The notes beneath the pieces were generated by a model that did not search any database, was not told the origin of the DNA, and worked only from the letters and a program-made list of their open reading frames with translations. A program made the position numbers and the translations under genes. A stretch of 64,000 nucleotides of DNA. Source: Paramyrothecium sp. XJ0827 (lineage: Eukaryota > Ascomycota > Sordariomycetes > Hypocreales > Stachybotryaceae). Positions 11,270 to 22,035 of the stretch are shown piece after piece (position 1 is the first letter of the stretch; every line of letters begins with the position of its first letter). The DNA is taken from assembly GCA_020881915.1 (NCBI GenBank), contig JAJFPB010000008.1:62001-126000 (forward strand), read 5' to 3'.

Positions 11270-13578
11270 TTACATGTCCTCATCAGCAACTTGATGGTCA
11301 TTGATGGTCGTGCAGTGCACAACAGCATCCACGTAGAATCGGTTCTCCACCGTGCATGTCTTGCCCGGCCTGATTATTAAGGAGCTGTTCGGGCCCTGGC
11401 GGAACGTCTCATCGCCCATCTTGACTAGGACCTTGCCGCTTGCGACGTAGCAGATCCGTAGCTTGTCCTTTTTCGCGTGCCACTGGTGAGATCTGCCGCG
11501 TTCTATCACAATGTCGTTGATGCCCACATCCTCTGAGATCTCAATAGCATGATTGGCAGTCTGGTATGCGCTGGAAATCGCTATGGCTAGGAAATATCAG
11601 TAAAAGCCATTAACAGCAGATGAATACGCTTACTCTCGTTTGTGGAAGGATCCATTCTTCTGCCAGGAGCAAACTCCCAATCTTCCATCTCCAACTGTGA
11701 CGCGGCTCGGCCCGCAGCAGACATTGCCTCATTGACCCAAACCGTAGGAGGGAGAGGGACTGGCGCGTCCCGCATCTGGACATCCTCAACCTGGACTCGT
11801 CGCGGGCGACCGCGGCTCTTCTTCACTTCTGGAGCGTCATCTGCTGATTCAGTTGTGGCCTCTCTGCTAGATTGGACCGACGGAGTCCCTGCCCACTCGC
11901 ACCGGTTCGTCTGTCGTTGAAGGATACTCCAGTATCTGCAGCCTACGCAAGTAATGTTTTTGGAGAATAGCTCGTGAGCCTCAGGCGGAAGATAGGGCAG
12001 CGCTACACACGGCTTCGATAGCCGTGCCGTTGATAAAGAATCTGCTTTGTGGCATCTTTCCGGCCCAGTAACCGCGCTTCCTGTGAGGTACGCCAAAGCA
12101 ACAGCATACATGGGCGCATCTAAGATCTGTCCCTTGTGATGCTGGATCCACTCCGCTGGGAGATCTCGCATCTTTTGCTGCTTGAGCATATGCGAAATAT
12201 CGAGCCGGTCAGGAACAGACTGTTCGGGTGATAAGACACTGCTTAGATATGCCTTAACATCGATTTGGGGGCGCTGGACTTGTACCGGAAGTGGCAGTGG
12301 AAGTGGAAGCGGGACTGGCGTCTCGGGTTTCTTAGACCCTGGGGTTACGCCTGACGCCGGCGGCTTTCCCGCGTTGCAAGCTGCGGTTGCTTGAGGAGTT
12401 ATGGATACGATGATTGGTGGTGATGTGCCGCTCGGGTTTTTGTATGTGCCGACCTTGGTCATGGTTCCATCTCCGTTGTCCCGAAAAGTCGAGCTGTGAT
12501 ATCTTGCATTACAATGACCTTGCAACCTATTAAGTTTTTCAAAAAGCGCTTTGCAGCCTTTGACAGGACATGGGAAAGCACCACCGGGGATGTTTGCCTT
12601 GTAACCGACCGGAAAGATGACCGACCGCACATAGTGTTTACTGCCACTTGCATCTGCTCTCACATTAGCCATGTGCTCATATACTTGACGATGCTACGTA
12701 CCAATGAACACTTCATAAGAACGACCATCAGGCGCACATAGGATAGGTTCGGGTCGAGACTGTGGGGCTCTCAAAGGAGTATCATCACGGGCAGGTGAGC
12801 TGTGCACAAAGTTTTTCTTGATGGAAGCGAGCAGTTCGGCTCCCGTCTTGTGCTTCCTAACTGGTGCTTCGGTTCGCAGGCTCGAGAGCTGCTCCTCCGC
12901 GAGAGCCTTGGCCTCGTGCAACGCCTGCTGTCGCTCGACGCCGCTTTCCCTCTGGAGTTGCTCCGCAGGGCTAGCCGTCCGCTCAGACGGCTTCGAGCGC
13001 TTGGCATCCGAGGCGGGGGTATCTTCAGAGCGTTTGCGCCTCATGGTCCTTGGGGCAGCCGAAGAGGCAGGCTTTAACTCAGGCAGAACTGCCGCGTTGT
13101 TAGTGTTTTGGTGCAAGCGGCATGGAGGGAAGAAGTGAATCGAGCTTTGTATCTTACTGTGTTTCGAGGAATGAGTCTGCGCTGTGGCAGCTGGCATGAC
13201 AGCTGCCACGCTGGAGGCATCTGAGCTAACCGAGTCATCAGTGCTAGTACTACTAGCTCTTGAAGCGCGTTCCACGGCGTCGCGCTCCCATCGAGCTTGC
13301 GCTGATAGTATTTTGGCGTTACGAGCTAGGCTGGGCTTCGTGCCGAGTGGTGGTGTAGCAGACTCGGTCGAAGGCAACACATCGCTCACGATGTTGGCAG
13401 GCCCAGGATCCAGGGAATCCGAGGCTGTATGCGCCGACTGCGGCTGTTTCGATAGGGACTGCTGTGCCGTGCTCTTGTTGCTGCCCAAGCCGCGGGTCGT
13501 CCAAGGCGAGAAGCTAGTCCGTTTCATCGTCATCTTCTTTGGGGCCGCCTCGGCTGCCTGGGAGGCCGGAGTAGCCAT
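11270..13578 (-). CDS. C2H2 zinc finger / AT-hook protein with C-terminal cupin-like domain
   Basis: Exons 13158-13578, 12702-13088, 11634-12653 and 11270-11586 join in frame to 714 aa (introns 69, 48 and 47 nt). The first ATG is at 13578; the apparent earlier start is GTG. Residues 1-265 are disordered and basic/Ser-rich with two Lys/Arg tracts that could serve as nuclear signals. A C2H2 finger has C298, C303, H316 and H322. Next come a Pro-Leu dipeptide run and a CVGCRYW...NRCEW cysteine patch. An AT-hook-like KKSRGRPRRVQ with RGRP at 550-553 follows. The last ~105 residues read as a small beta-barrel: LRICYVASGKVLVKMGDETF, then IIRPGKTCTVENRFY, the alternating pattern of cupins, without the usual metal-binding histidines. 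AT-hook plus terminal cupin recalls Mif2/CENP-C, but no CENP-C motif is visible, so I leave it as a probable chromatin-associated protein of unknown role. Confidence 0.75.
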
Positions 13579-14224
13579 GTTCACGTAGATAATGTTCACG
13601 TCGAAGCTGGCCTACCTCCCTTCTCTACTGTCGGCTAGATGGAAGCTCATGCAGTAATGACCGGAGAGCCGGGGGCGTATGGGATGAATCTCACTAACAC
13701 AGCCTGAGGGTGCGCGCATGAGATGAGAGCCAATGAGCGGTGGGCGTGTTCACTGCGGCAGCCGCACCATGGGTGGTCCAATAGTTCGGATCCAGAAATC
13801 AACACACAAACGAGCCAAAGGAGCCCAGAGCCACAGCTCTTTCAGACCGAGTTGTTGAAGCTTGCTTGGTTTGCAGAGTGCGAGGTGGTGGTTGTGGAGG
13901 AAAACGCGCCTCAACGAACCAACGCGCCGGGAGTGCAGCCAACCAGAATTAACTGGGCAAGTACCACCACACCTAAAATTCGTGCACCGATACACCTGCC
14001 TCCCCTGGGACCCCAAATCGCCTTAACCAACACTTCGTATTACATTCATAAGACAAGATGTTCAGGCCCGTAAAGATAGGTAAATGTTAATGAATCTCCA
14101 CATGCACCTGTACAAGTATACCACAATGCGTAGAATGTTCTATTTCCAGGTCGTAATGTTACAGGGCAAAACTACATGTACACAGGTCTTCTCCCCCAAA
14201 AGGTCCAGTTGCTCGCGTGCTTCT
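13579..14224. other. Intergenic, upstream of the cupin gene
   Basis: Promoter region of the cupin gene and 3' flank of the bL27m gene. A 116-codon plus-strand frame at 13723-14073 has no recognisable motif and no splice context. Nothing else is supported. Confidence 0.5.
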
Positions 14225-15104
14225 CTATTTGGCATTCTTCTTGGCCACCTTCTTGGCCGCCTTCTTGCTCATGGGCTTCGCCTTCTTCACCACCATGAGG
14301 TCCTCGCCCAGCTCCGCCCGCCGCGCGGCCGCCTTGCGCTGGCCCTCGAGCGTGCGCTCCTTGACCCAGCGGCGGTTGCGGAACCACTGCTTCCTCGTGC
14401 GGAACCGCGTCTTGCGCACCTGGGGGCCCGCCGTGTCCGCCAGCCGTCCGATCCGCCAGTTGTCCTCGCGGTAGCTGTAGTCGTCGCGCAGCCGCAGCAG
14501 GCGGTCCGGCTCGCCGGCCTCCACGCGGCGCACCTCGAAGGGGATGCCCGACGGCGAGAGCTCCGGCGTCGCGGCCGGCGCGCTGATGGGGTGCACCGTC
14601 TTGTTCAGGCGGCGCTTGCGTTCGGCGTGTGGGGGGTAGGGGAGGGTGTCGTTCTTGTCGAAGACGACGCCGATGAACTTGCGGTCCGGGTGCTTCTGGG
14701 GGTCGCGGTAGTACTTGACGTAGCCCGTCGCCATGGCGTGGATGGTGTGGTCGCGGCCCATGATGCAGTTCTCACCAGGCCACCAGAGCGTGCCTCGCTG
14801 CTTGTAGAGGATGTTTCCGGGAATGACGAATTGGTCTGCCAAGGTCAGCTTTGGTCCATCGAAATACTGTGAAATAGCTGGATTTCTGCTCCGTACCTCC
14901 CGTCCTCTTTGCTCCAAGCTTCTTGGGAATGCCCTTTGTGTTCCTCTTCTTGTACGCTCCCTGCGCCTTGACGGAGGCGAACCTCCAACCTTGGACCAGA
15001 GCATTCGTCAATTGGCCGCCGTGCGGCACCGTGGCCGCACCGCCTGATAGCGAAAGCCCCGATACAGCAGCAAGGAGCGGCCGCTGGATGGCGAGGAACC
15101 GCAT
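14225..15104 (-). CDS. mrp7: Mitochondrial large-subunit ribosomal protein bL27m
   Basis: A structural protein of the mitochondrial 54S ribosomal subunit, homologous to bacterial L27, which lies at the peptidyl-transferase centre. Exons 14897-15104 and 14225-14835 (61-nt intron, GTACGG donor) encode 272 aa. The N-terminus is rich in Arg, Ser and Ala and lacks acidic residues until late, as expected for a mitochondrial presequence. The L27 core is clear: ASVKAQGAYKKRNTKGIPKK, then KRTGDQFVIPGNILYKQRGT across the splice, and WWPGENCIMGRDHTIHA. The long C-terminal extension, ending in an Ala/Lys-rich tail (MSKKAAKKVAKKNAK), is typical of fungal bL27m. It shares a 242-bp divergent promoter with LCL2. 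Confidence 0.96.
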
Positions 15105-15346
15105 GATGGGCTGTGTCTCGATTCGACCTGAGGTTGTGAATGTCGTCTGTCGGTTAGAGATGGCTGCGTTCCCAATCTCAAATTGGAGTTTTCGTGCTTA
15201 GTCACCGTACAAGGGTCGTTATCGATAAGCAACTGGCCAGCTATCAAGACGACAACTTGAAAGTTGGTCTCCGGCGACTTCATATACCTAGAAACCCGCC
15301 CAGACTTCTCGAAAATCCAAATTCGAGAGTTTTCGTGTTCTGAAAG
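15105..15346. promoter_or_regulatory. Bidirectional promoter between bL27m and LCL2
   Basis: Only 242 bp separate the two divergent start codons, so the region must hold both promoters and both 5' leaders. It contains the palindrome TTATCGATAA at 15219-15228, two abutting GATA-type cores in opposite orientation (TTATC and GATAA). Its use as a GATA-factor site is inference from the motif alone. Confidence 0.5.
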
Positions 15347-15776
15347 ATGCGCTATCTACTCGTTGTACTGTCCCTGCTGGGCCTCGCCAGCGCGCAGTTT
15401 GGCGGCTTCTTCGACCAGATGTTTGGCGGCGGCGGCGGCGAGCACCCTCACCACCAACAGCAACAGCAGCAAAACAACCCCAGCAACGCAAACCACTACC
15501 GGAAACAGTACGATCACTGTACGTTTGCGAATCCGCCTCTCCCTCCTCGGTTAGACTATCGATATTAATCTTGACGATGTAGCCTCCTGCGACAACTACC
15601 TCTGCCCCGACACCCTAGCCTGCGTCCACTTCCCCCACCACTGCCCCTGCGCCTGGGACGCTCACGAGGACAAGTTCGAGCTCGGCGAGGGCAAGCGTGT
15701 CTGCCTGTCCAAGGGTGGATTCAAGGACGGCGAGGCGGCGCGGAAGATTGAGCTCGCGAGGAAGGGTCTGCTGTAG
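15347..15776 (+). CDS. lcl2: LCL2 family secretory-pathway protein
   Basis: Small protein of the LCL2 (long chronological lifespan 2) family, linked in yeast to lifespan and ER-associated degradation; the biochemical role is not known. Exons 15347-15518 and 15583-15776 (64-nt intron, GTACGT donor, phase 1) encode 121 aa, the usual family length. A signal peptide is clear: [16 protein letters not shown], with probable cleavage before QFGGFF. A Gly-rich stretch and a His/Gln run ([10 protein letters not shown]) follow. The cysteine-rich family core is in exon 2: [20 protein letters not shown], then [20 protein letters not shown] and LSKGGF. Cysteine number and spacing suggest disulfides in the ER lumen. 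It converges on the PP1 inhibitor gene. Confidence 0.93.
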
Positions 15777-16370
15777 ATTGGCCTGGCTTGGCTTATGGCT
15801 AGCGAGAAGCCAGGGAAGATCTCGGTATTTGGCATGAATTGCAGGAGCTTTCAGGATTTTCCATGAGCGTATCAGACGAGACTTGAGAATTATAGACACG
15901 AGGCCCAGATAGAGAATGAATTTGAGATGAAATCAGTCAATTAACAACTGCAATGCCTCTGCTGCTATGAGCTCTAGTGCGTGTACGCAACGAAACCCCG
16001 TTGGAAACAATAGTCATACATCCGCACCGTCGATGCCAAACCTACCTGTCCCCCGCGTCTCGTAAAGTCAGCGCCAAAATGGTGGTATCCATTCCAAACT
16101 CCATCCCTTCCTCCTCCCCCCTTTCGGTTGAAGAAAGCCAAACTAACGCAACTCCGGTTCATCAGCCATGCCATTTCGTCCTATCATGACGACGTCTTGG
16201 CGGGTCCAAGAGGCCAAGCCCACTTCCAAACGCGCGCAGCAGAGGTCCTGCTTCCACCTCTGTGACCCTTCGGGATCTCGCTGCCGCCATTCTGTCGTTC
16301 GGGGTCCCAGTTCCACCTCTGCTTCCAGTCGAGATCCCGCTTGGATCTCCAATACGCCCCCCACGTCCGC
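15777..16370. other. Intergenic between convergent LCL2 and PP1 inhibitor genes
   Basis: This holds the two 3' ends. Frames at 15974-16174 and 16184-16813 are read in the wrong phase relative to the neighbouring genes and show no motif. No further feature is seen. Confidence 0.5.
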
Positions 16371-17221
16371 TCAGGCTGAGCCGTTGGGGATTCGGGGCAC
16401 GGGCGGGACCCCAGCAGCGCCAGCATCGTCTTCATCGTCGTCATCCTCGGGGAGGTCCTCGGGGTGGCCGAGGAGCTGGGCCACGTTGCCCATCTCGTAG
16501 TGCTTCTTGCGCAGCTCCTCGAACTTGCGGTGTTTCTCGCGCTCTTCGGGGGAGAGGCCCGCCAGGAGGTCGTCGTCGGTGCGCGGGCCGAGGCTCTCGT
16601 CGTCCACGTGGACGCTCTTCTCGCTGCCGCTCGGCGTGCGCGCCATCGGCGGCGGCGACGGGACCGCCTCCTCCGGCTCGCCCAGAGAAAGGCTCGGAAT
16701 GTCGTCCTTAGCAGGGCCGCGTGCAGCCTGACCGTCAGCGACAGCGCGGTCCAGAGGATCCACCTCTTTCTCGTCGTCCGACGGGTCCTCGGCCGGGTCG
16801 TAGTGCTTGGCATAGGGCGTCTTGGGCTCGGTGATCTTCATGGTCGAGGTGCGCTCCTGCTCGGTGAGGTAGAGGTTGGCCTCGTCCCACTGCAGGCGCA
16901 CGGCGGCGGCGTCGCCGTTGCTGTCGGACTCGTGGGCGGACTGGCGGCGGGACCCCGGGGGCCTGGCGCCGGAGGACGAACGGCGGTGGCCCGCGTTGAT
17001 CTGGGTGTTGGCAATGGTGATTTCCTTTTCCGACATGGAACGCTCCCGCTGGGGAGAGGGCGGCGGGGATTTCTGATACGAGTTTTTCAAGATACCTGGG
17101 AGGGAGGGAGGTTCAATATATCGAACAACACAAGCTGGGCACCAAACAACTCACTCTTGGGTCGCCTGACATCATGGCCGGGCGGGGAGTGGACGGGCGA
17201 GGATTCCACGACTGAAGCCAT
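16371..17221 (-). CDS. glc8: Protein phosphatase 1 inhibitor-2 (Glc8-like)
   Basis: Intrinsically disordered regulator of type-1 protein phosphatase, equivalent to animal inhibitor-2 and yeast Glc8. Exons 17155-17221 and 16371-17095 (59-nt intron, GTGAGT donor, phase 1) encode 263 aa. The intron splits the PP1-docking SILK motif: exon 1 ends RRPK plus one base, and joining yields PK-SILK-NSYQKSPPP, with Ser completed from both exons. Next comes the conserved block LQWDEANLYLTEQERTSTMK followed by ITEPKTPYAKHYDP, containing the Thr-Pro site that GSK-3-type kinases use in animals. Near the C-terminus EELRKKHYEMGNVAQLL corresponds to the HYNE helix that enters the phosphatase active site. The tail is a run of Asp/Glu. 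The 2.7 kb upstream is gene-free. Confidence 0.92.
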
Positions 17222-19946
17222 CTTTGCGGTTCCAGCCACGATCAGCGCCGCCTGGACTTTGGTTTTGTGTATGCGATGGCAGCGGTCACAGGCAGGAGAC
17301 GACAGCCAGCACAGCGGTCGAGAGAGTAACAAAGGGGCCGGTCTCAGAGTCGAGCAGGAGGTTGTGGTCACGGTGCGGTGGAGCCACACGTGATGGTTCG
17401 AGCAGGCTGTCAGGCTATAAGAGCAGGGAAGCAACCATGACCGTACGGGGAGCGTGACGAGGGGACAGTGGACGATATCAGATGGCCGCGAGAGGAGGTG
17501 CTCTTTAAATTGGGTGGGCGGAAATGTGGAGTTGTGCCTTTGTTCTTATTGTTGCATGAGCAGAATGGGTTCATTCAAGGGGAGGTGGGAAGTGGAGGCG
17601 GGAATTCTGGGCTAGAGGTATATGATATGACGCAGTTCTCGTAACTCCCGCGGGTCACGTCAAGCTAAGCTTCTCGCATGGCCAGGTCCAGCCAGGCCAG
17701 GCTAGGTGCGGGTTCTAGCGAGGTACTTGGGACTTGGTGCCCTCTGATGTAGTGCGGTGGGAGGGAGCATGCATGCACGCCACCAATGCGACGAACGATG
17801 CTACCTGCAGAGGGAAAAAGGGAGGGGGCTGGACTGGGCCGCGGGCATGTGCTTGGCTGTCGTAGTAGTGCATGCATCACCCTCTCCCTCTATCTTTGCT
17901 GCATGATAGCTATAGATGAGGGAAAAGAAAAAAAGAGGTGATGACGGTGGACTGCACGAGATTGCGGGGGTAACTTGGGTGCAAAGTACCGCCCAAATGC
18001 TGCAGGGACCTGCGGGCTTGGGCCTTGTGGCGGGCAAGCCGCAGGTATCGCCAGATCGCTGCTGGGTACTTTGCTGCCGCCGCTGCTGATGTATTCCTTG
18101 CTTCAGCAACAAGTACTATGTACTAAACTACCGGCGATCGGCATGGAGCGAAACAGAAACCACCCGCAACCACGGGGGGGGCGCTCGACTTGATGCCTTT
18201 CTGCATTCCCCATCATTTGCCATCCGGGGATTTTCCCACCCTGCCCCATGGCCCATGGCGCTGATCAGCAGAGGAGTGAACAAGCGGTCCAGGTTTCGAC
18301 CTTGGCTTGGCCCGTGTGGCCCAGGGGGTCCCCTCGCTCATGAGAAACGATCATCAACATCACTCCACAGGCTCGAGGCAAACGGGCAGATGCTGCCCAC
18401 CTTCGCTGCCCAAACCACGGCGATGCTTTCGGCTGCCCTGATAGCGGCCGTGCGCCCGTCGCTGTCACTCTATGTCCACGACCCAGACACCAACGTGGAA
18501 GGTATCTCGTTCTGGGACATGGCATGCATAGGGCGCATGGCATCATGGGCACGCTGGGCGAGCTAACGGGGCAAAGCATGCAGCTCCGTCTCGCCCAGCC
18601 CGTTTCTGTTTCACCCAGAGCAGAATCCAAACAAGGGAGACGAGACAAATCCTCCAGCTCCGACCAAGCCCAAGCCCAGCCAAGCCCAGCTCTGATTCCC
18701 CAGTCAGCCTCGACGTTACCGTCTGCACCTGCAATCTGCAACAAGGCCCCACTGGCATACGGTAGTGCTGTGTTTCGGCGCCCCGTCGACCTCGTGGCAC
18801 GACACATGACCCTGGTAGCAAACAAAACTACACATCTCCACCACGACACAGACAGGAACCTGCAAATTAGTTGGGAGCTTTATCAAAATCGGGAGAATAG
18901 GCCTCTTCCCGATTCGGCTGCTAGTCAGTCAATGGTCCTGCGCTTCCCGTTCTCCTCGTGCAGCCCTCTCGCGGCCACCTGGTTAGCTCGTCCCCGTCTC
19001 ATATAACAAGCAACCAGAATCTGCCCAACCAGAATCCATCCCCGGCCCACGGCTAGCTCATTCCGTTGATGGGCTGCCCAAGTTGCCGCGCGCCCCCTCC
19101 ATCCGCAGCTCGGTCGGCCCCTCTGGGCTGCCCACGACAGGTTCATCGCATCGTGTCTTACATCAAGGAACAGTTCTAGACTCTGCTCTTATCCGACGAT
19201 GGAGGCGCATCCGCATCTCTCAACTGACACACGCGGAGAAACGCGGGGACGAAAGGGGGGGGGGGCACAGAAGACACAAACTCGTCTCAAACTGTATCCG
19301 GCATTCCAGAACGACGAACGCTCTTGAATCGATGTTTCCATTGATGAGGTAATGCCAACGTAATGCCATTGGCAAGCTATTCCTAGTCCGACCATGCATT
19401 GCATTAATCAATCCAACCAAACTCCAGACGTGGCTGCTTTGTCTAACATTTTCCTGCCAGCTCAAACCATTGTCGTGCAACCTCTGCTCCCATAATCACC
19501 AGTGCCTCAAGCAAAATTTCGAAAAATCATATCCAGCTGCTTCGCTGTAGATACATAGTGCAAGACCCTTCTCCGTAAACCTGGTCCCTTGCGAACAATT
19601 TCCTTCGTTATTGTGGGTATATAAAATTGTAGTTGATGGCACCCCGTGCCACTCATGCCAATGGCAGCAAGACACCTCTGGGGGAAATCTTCAATTTCTC
19701 CCCACGTGTCCCTGCAAGAAAATTCGTAGAAGTGTAAGATATTGTGAGGATGAATGAGTGGTGCCATGTCATCTGCAGGACCAGCGTCCCATTCGCGGCG
19801 CGCCACGACCCTTTGGATCGGGCCGTCATGCATGAACTAGCAATTCCCCTGAGCCTAGTCAGGGCGGAAGACTTCCGGCTCGCACGCGCATTGTCGAATC
19901 ACAGGCTGTTCCGGTGCCTGATCCGCGCAAGATCGAGACTGCTTGC
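17222..19946. other. Gene-poor stretch of 2.7 kb
   Basis: It lies between the PP1 inhibitor start and the stop of the double zinc-cluster regulator. It includes an 8-base G run near 18175 and an 11-base G run at 19255-19265. Frames up to about 195 codons (for example 18265-18849 minus and 18524-19006 plus) lack motifs, overlap each other and have no splice logic. I see no tRNA, repeat family or transposon remnant. Confidence 0.5.
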
Positions 19947-22035
19947 TCAAGACGCCGGCAGCACCCCCAGCAGAGCGACCAGCATCGTGTGCCCGGTCCG
20001 CCAGCACACGCTCTTCTCCTGCTCGCCGCCCCAGATCTCGATGCAGCTGCGCAGCGTCTCGAGGATGATCTGCCGCGGCGGGATCTCGCAGTCGGCCGAC
20101 GAGGCTCCCGCCAACGGCGCATCCGTGCGCAGGACGTGCAGGCACGCCGTGAGCGTCGCCGAGAAGAAGTCGAGGACGAATGCACGCCCCACCAGATCGA
20201 GTCGCAGGTCCTGCTCGGCGCCGTAGAGTTCGCGGTAGTGCACCAGCAGCGCGAGCGAGCACTCGAGCGACGACCAGTACGACTCCGGGAACATGATGGG
20301 GCCCTCCTGGTGGAGCGCGAACGGCCGGTGCATCACCATGAGGCACCGTCGCAGGAAGATGTCCATGGTGATGCGCTGCAGCTTGGTCGAGCACACCCGC
20401 TCGGCGTGCGCCATGAGCTGCCTCAGCTGCGCGTTGTACCGAAGCACGTCGGGGTATGCGATCTGGTTCTGGTGGGAGTTGATGTGCGCCAGCACGTCCA
20501 GGACGGTGGGCAGCGCCTGGTAGAGCACCATCTGGAGGCTATCGGGCTGTCCAAAGTCGGCCGTGTTGCGGAGGCAGCCCAGTTCGTCCGGCCGGGTCAA
20601 CGGGGGCATACCCGCGGACGTGGCCACCTTGATGTCCATGTACAGAATCGTGAGCCACAGCTTGCGCCGCGCGTCCCGCTCCTCCGGATCCCGCACCTCC
20701 TCCTCGCTCTGCGTGCGCTGATGGGGCAGGCCATACACAAAGGCCATGCGTACCAGGAGTCCGAGGAGCGACCAGCACGAGTCTATGGCCCAGCACGTGG
20801 CGTTGCAGACCTGCTTGGCCACCACCATCAGGCACATGGTCTTGAGCGTCAGCATCGTCGGCCTGAACATGAACGGCGTCTGCATCAAGCAAGCCTCGGC
20901 GGCCATCATGAGCTCGGTGGCCGCGTGCGATTCGTTGGTGGACACGAAGCAGCCCAGGCCCATGACCATCAGCAGCTGGGAGAGCCAGCAGAGGTTGAAG
21001 GCGTGGGGGTCCTGCCAGTACTGCTCCAGGTCGCGGTGGAACTGCGGAATGTCGATGACGGGGTTCACGCAGTCGAGGAGGTCGATGTAGACGCTGATAT
21101 ACTTTTGGACGTTGGCCCGTTCGCTCTCAATCAACCTCGTCACGGCATCGCGAGCGTAGTATTTCGTCGCGCCAGGCGTGCCGAAGGGGAAGTTTCCGGG
21201 CAAGTTGAAATTCGCCAGGCAGGCGTTGGTGGCCACATTCTCGAGGGCGGCAGTAAGCGTGGGCGCATCGATCGTGCCCAAGGATACAATCTAGATAGGT
21301 GTCAGCGCGCATTATCCGTGACAGCAAACCATCCCAAGCACCCCTCAGGCTCAAACGTACCTTGGTCATGAGGTCTCGCCAGTGACTCGATCCACGCACG
21401 CTGTGGGAATACTGCCAGGTCGCAAGGGCCGCCTTCGACGTCTCGCCGGTCGGCGTCGGGGCGGTGGGACACGGGAACTTGCCGCCGTTCGGGCCCTTGT
21501 TGTAGCTGTAGTAGCACTCACGGCCGTTGCCGCTCGACTTGCAGCGGCCGCACGGCAGCTCCTTGTCGCACTTGACCTTGAGGCGATGGCAGCGCAGGCA
21601 GCTCAGGCAGTTGCGCTTTCGTTTGCGGATGATGCGCTGGGCAGCGGCGGAAGAGGAAGCGCCGCCCGCCGCGCCACCGTCGACGGCTGCATCGGCGCCG
21701 GGCACGACGGAGTGGTGTGGCTCCGGGCTCTCGGTGGAAGTGGTTGGGGAGATGAGACCATTGTTGGTCGGGGTGACGGCAAGGTGATCGGACGTGCCCG
21801 GTGATGCCGAGCTGGCGGTTAAGGAGGCGGCTATCGAGGGGGTGGAGGAGGCGACGGCGTTGGTGGTTGTGGCCGTGGTCGCGGCGGGATGCGGAGGGGC
21901 GGCCGCGCCGGCGACGTCGAAGCTGCAGCGGACGCCGGCCTGGACGCAGCGGGAGCAGGACGGCTTGAGCAGGTCGCAGCGGCGCTTGAAGTGCCGGCAG
22001 CGATCGCACGTCTTGACCTCGCGCATGTGCGGCAT
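19947..22035 (-). CDS. Fungal transcription factor with two Zn2Cys6 clusters
   Basis: Probable nuclear DNA-binding regulator. Exons 21361-22035 and 19947-21290 (70-nt intron, GTACGT donor, phase 0) encode 672 aa. The first ATG is MPHMREVK; codons upstream contain no ATG. Cluster one has C10, C13, C20, C27, C30 and C37. Cluster two, after a 100-residue Ala/Thr/Ser-rich linker and the basic RIIRKRKRN, has C146, C149, C156, C162, C165 and C174. Both fit the binuclear zinc pattern, the second with an eight-residue last spacing. The C-terminal 450 residues form a helical fungal-specific regulatory region, with RRKLWLTILYMDIKVATSAG typical of the middle homology region. Most family members have one cluster, so the pair is unusual. 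Target genes and ligand are unknown. Confidence 0.88.

Noticed and set aside
11270..13578. Calling the cupin protein Mif2/CENP-C
   Set aside because: AT-hook and cupin fit, but the CENP-C nucleosome-binding motif is not visible and a C2H2 finger is present, so the name is not justified.
19914..21371. A 485-codon plus-strand frame opposite the double zinc-cluster regulator
   Set aside because: It is an antisense shadow of a GC-rich exon, with His/Arg/Gly-biased composition and no domain.
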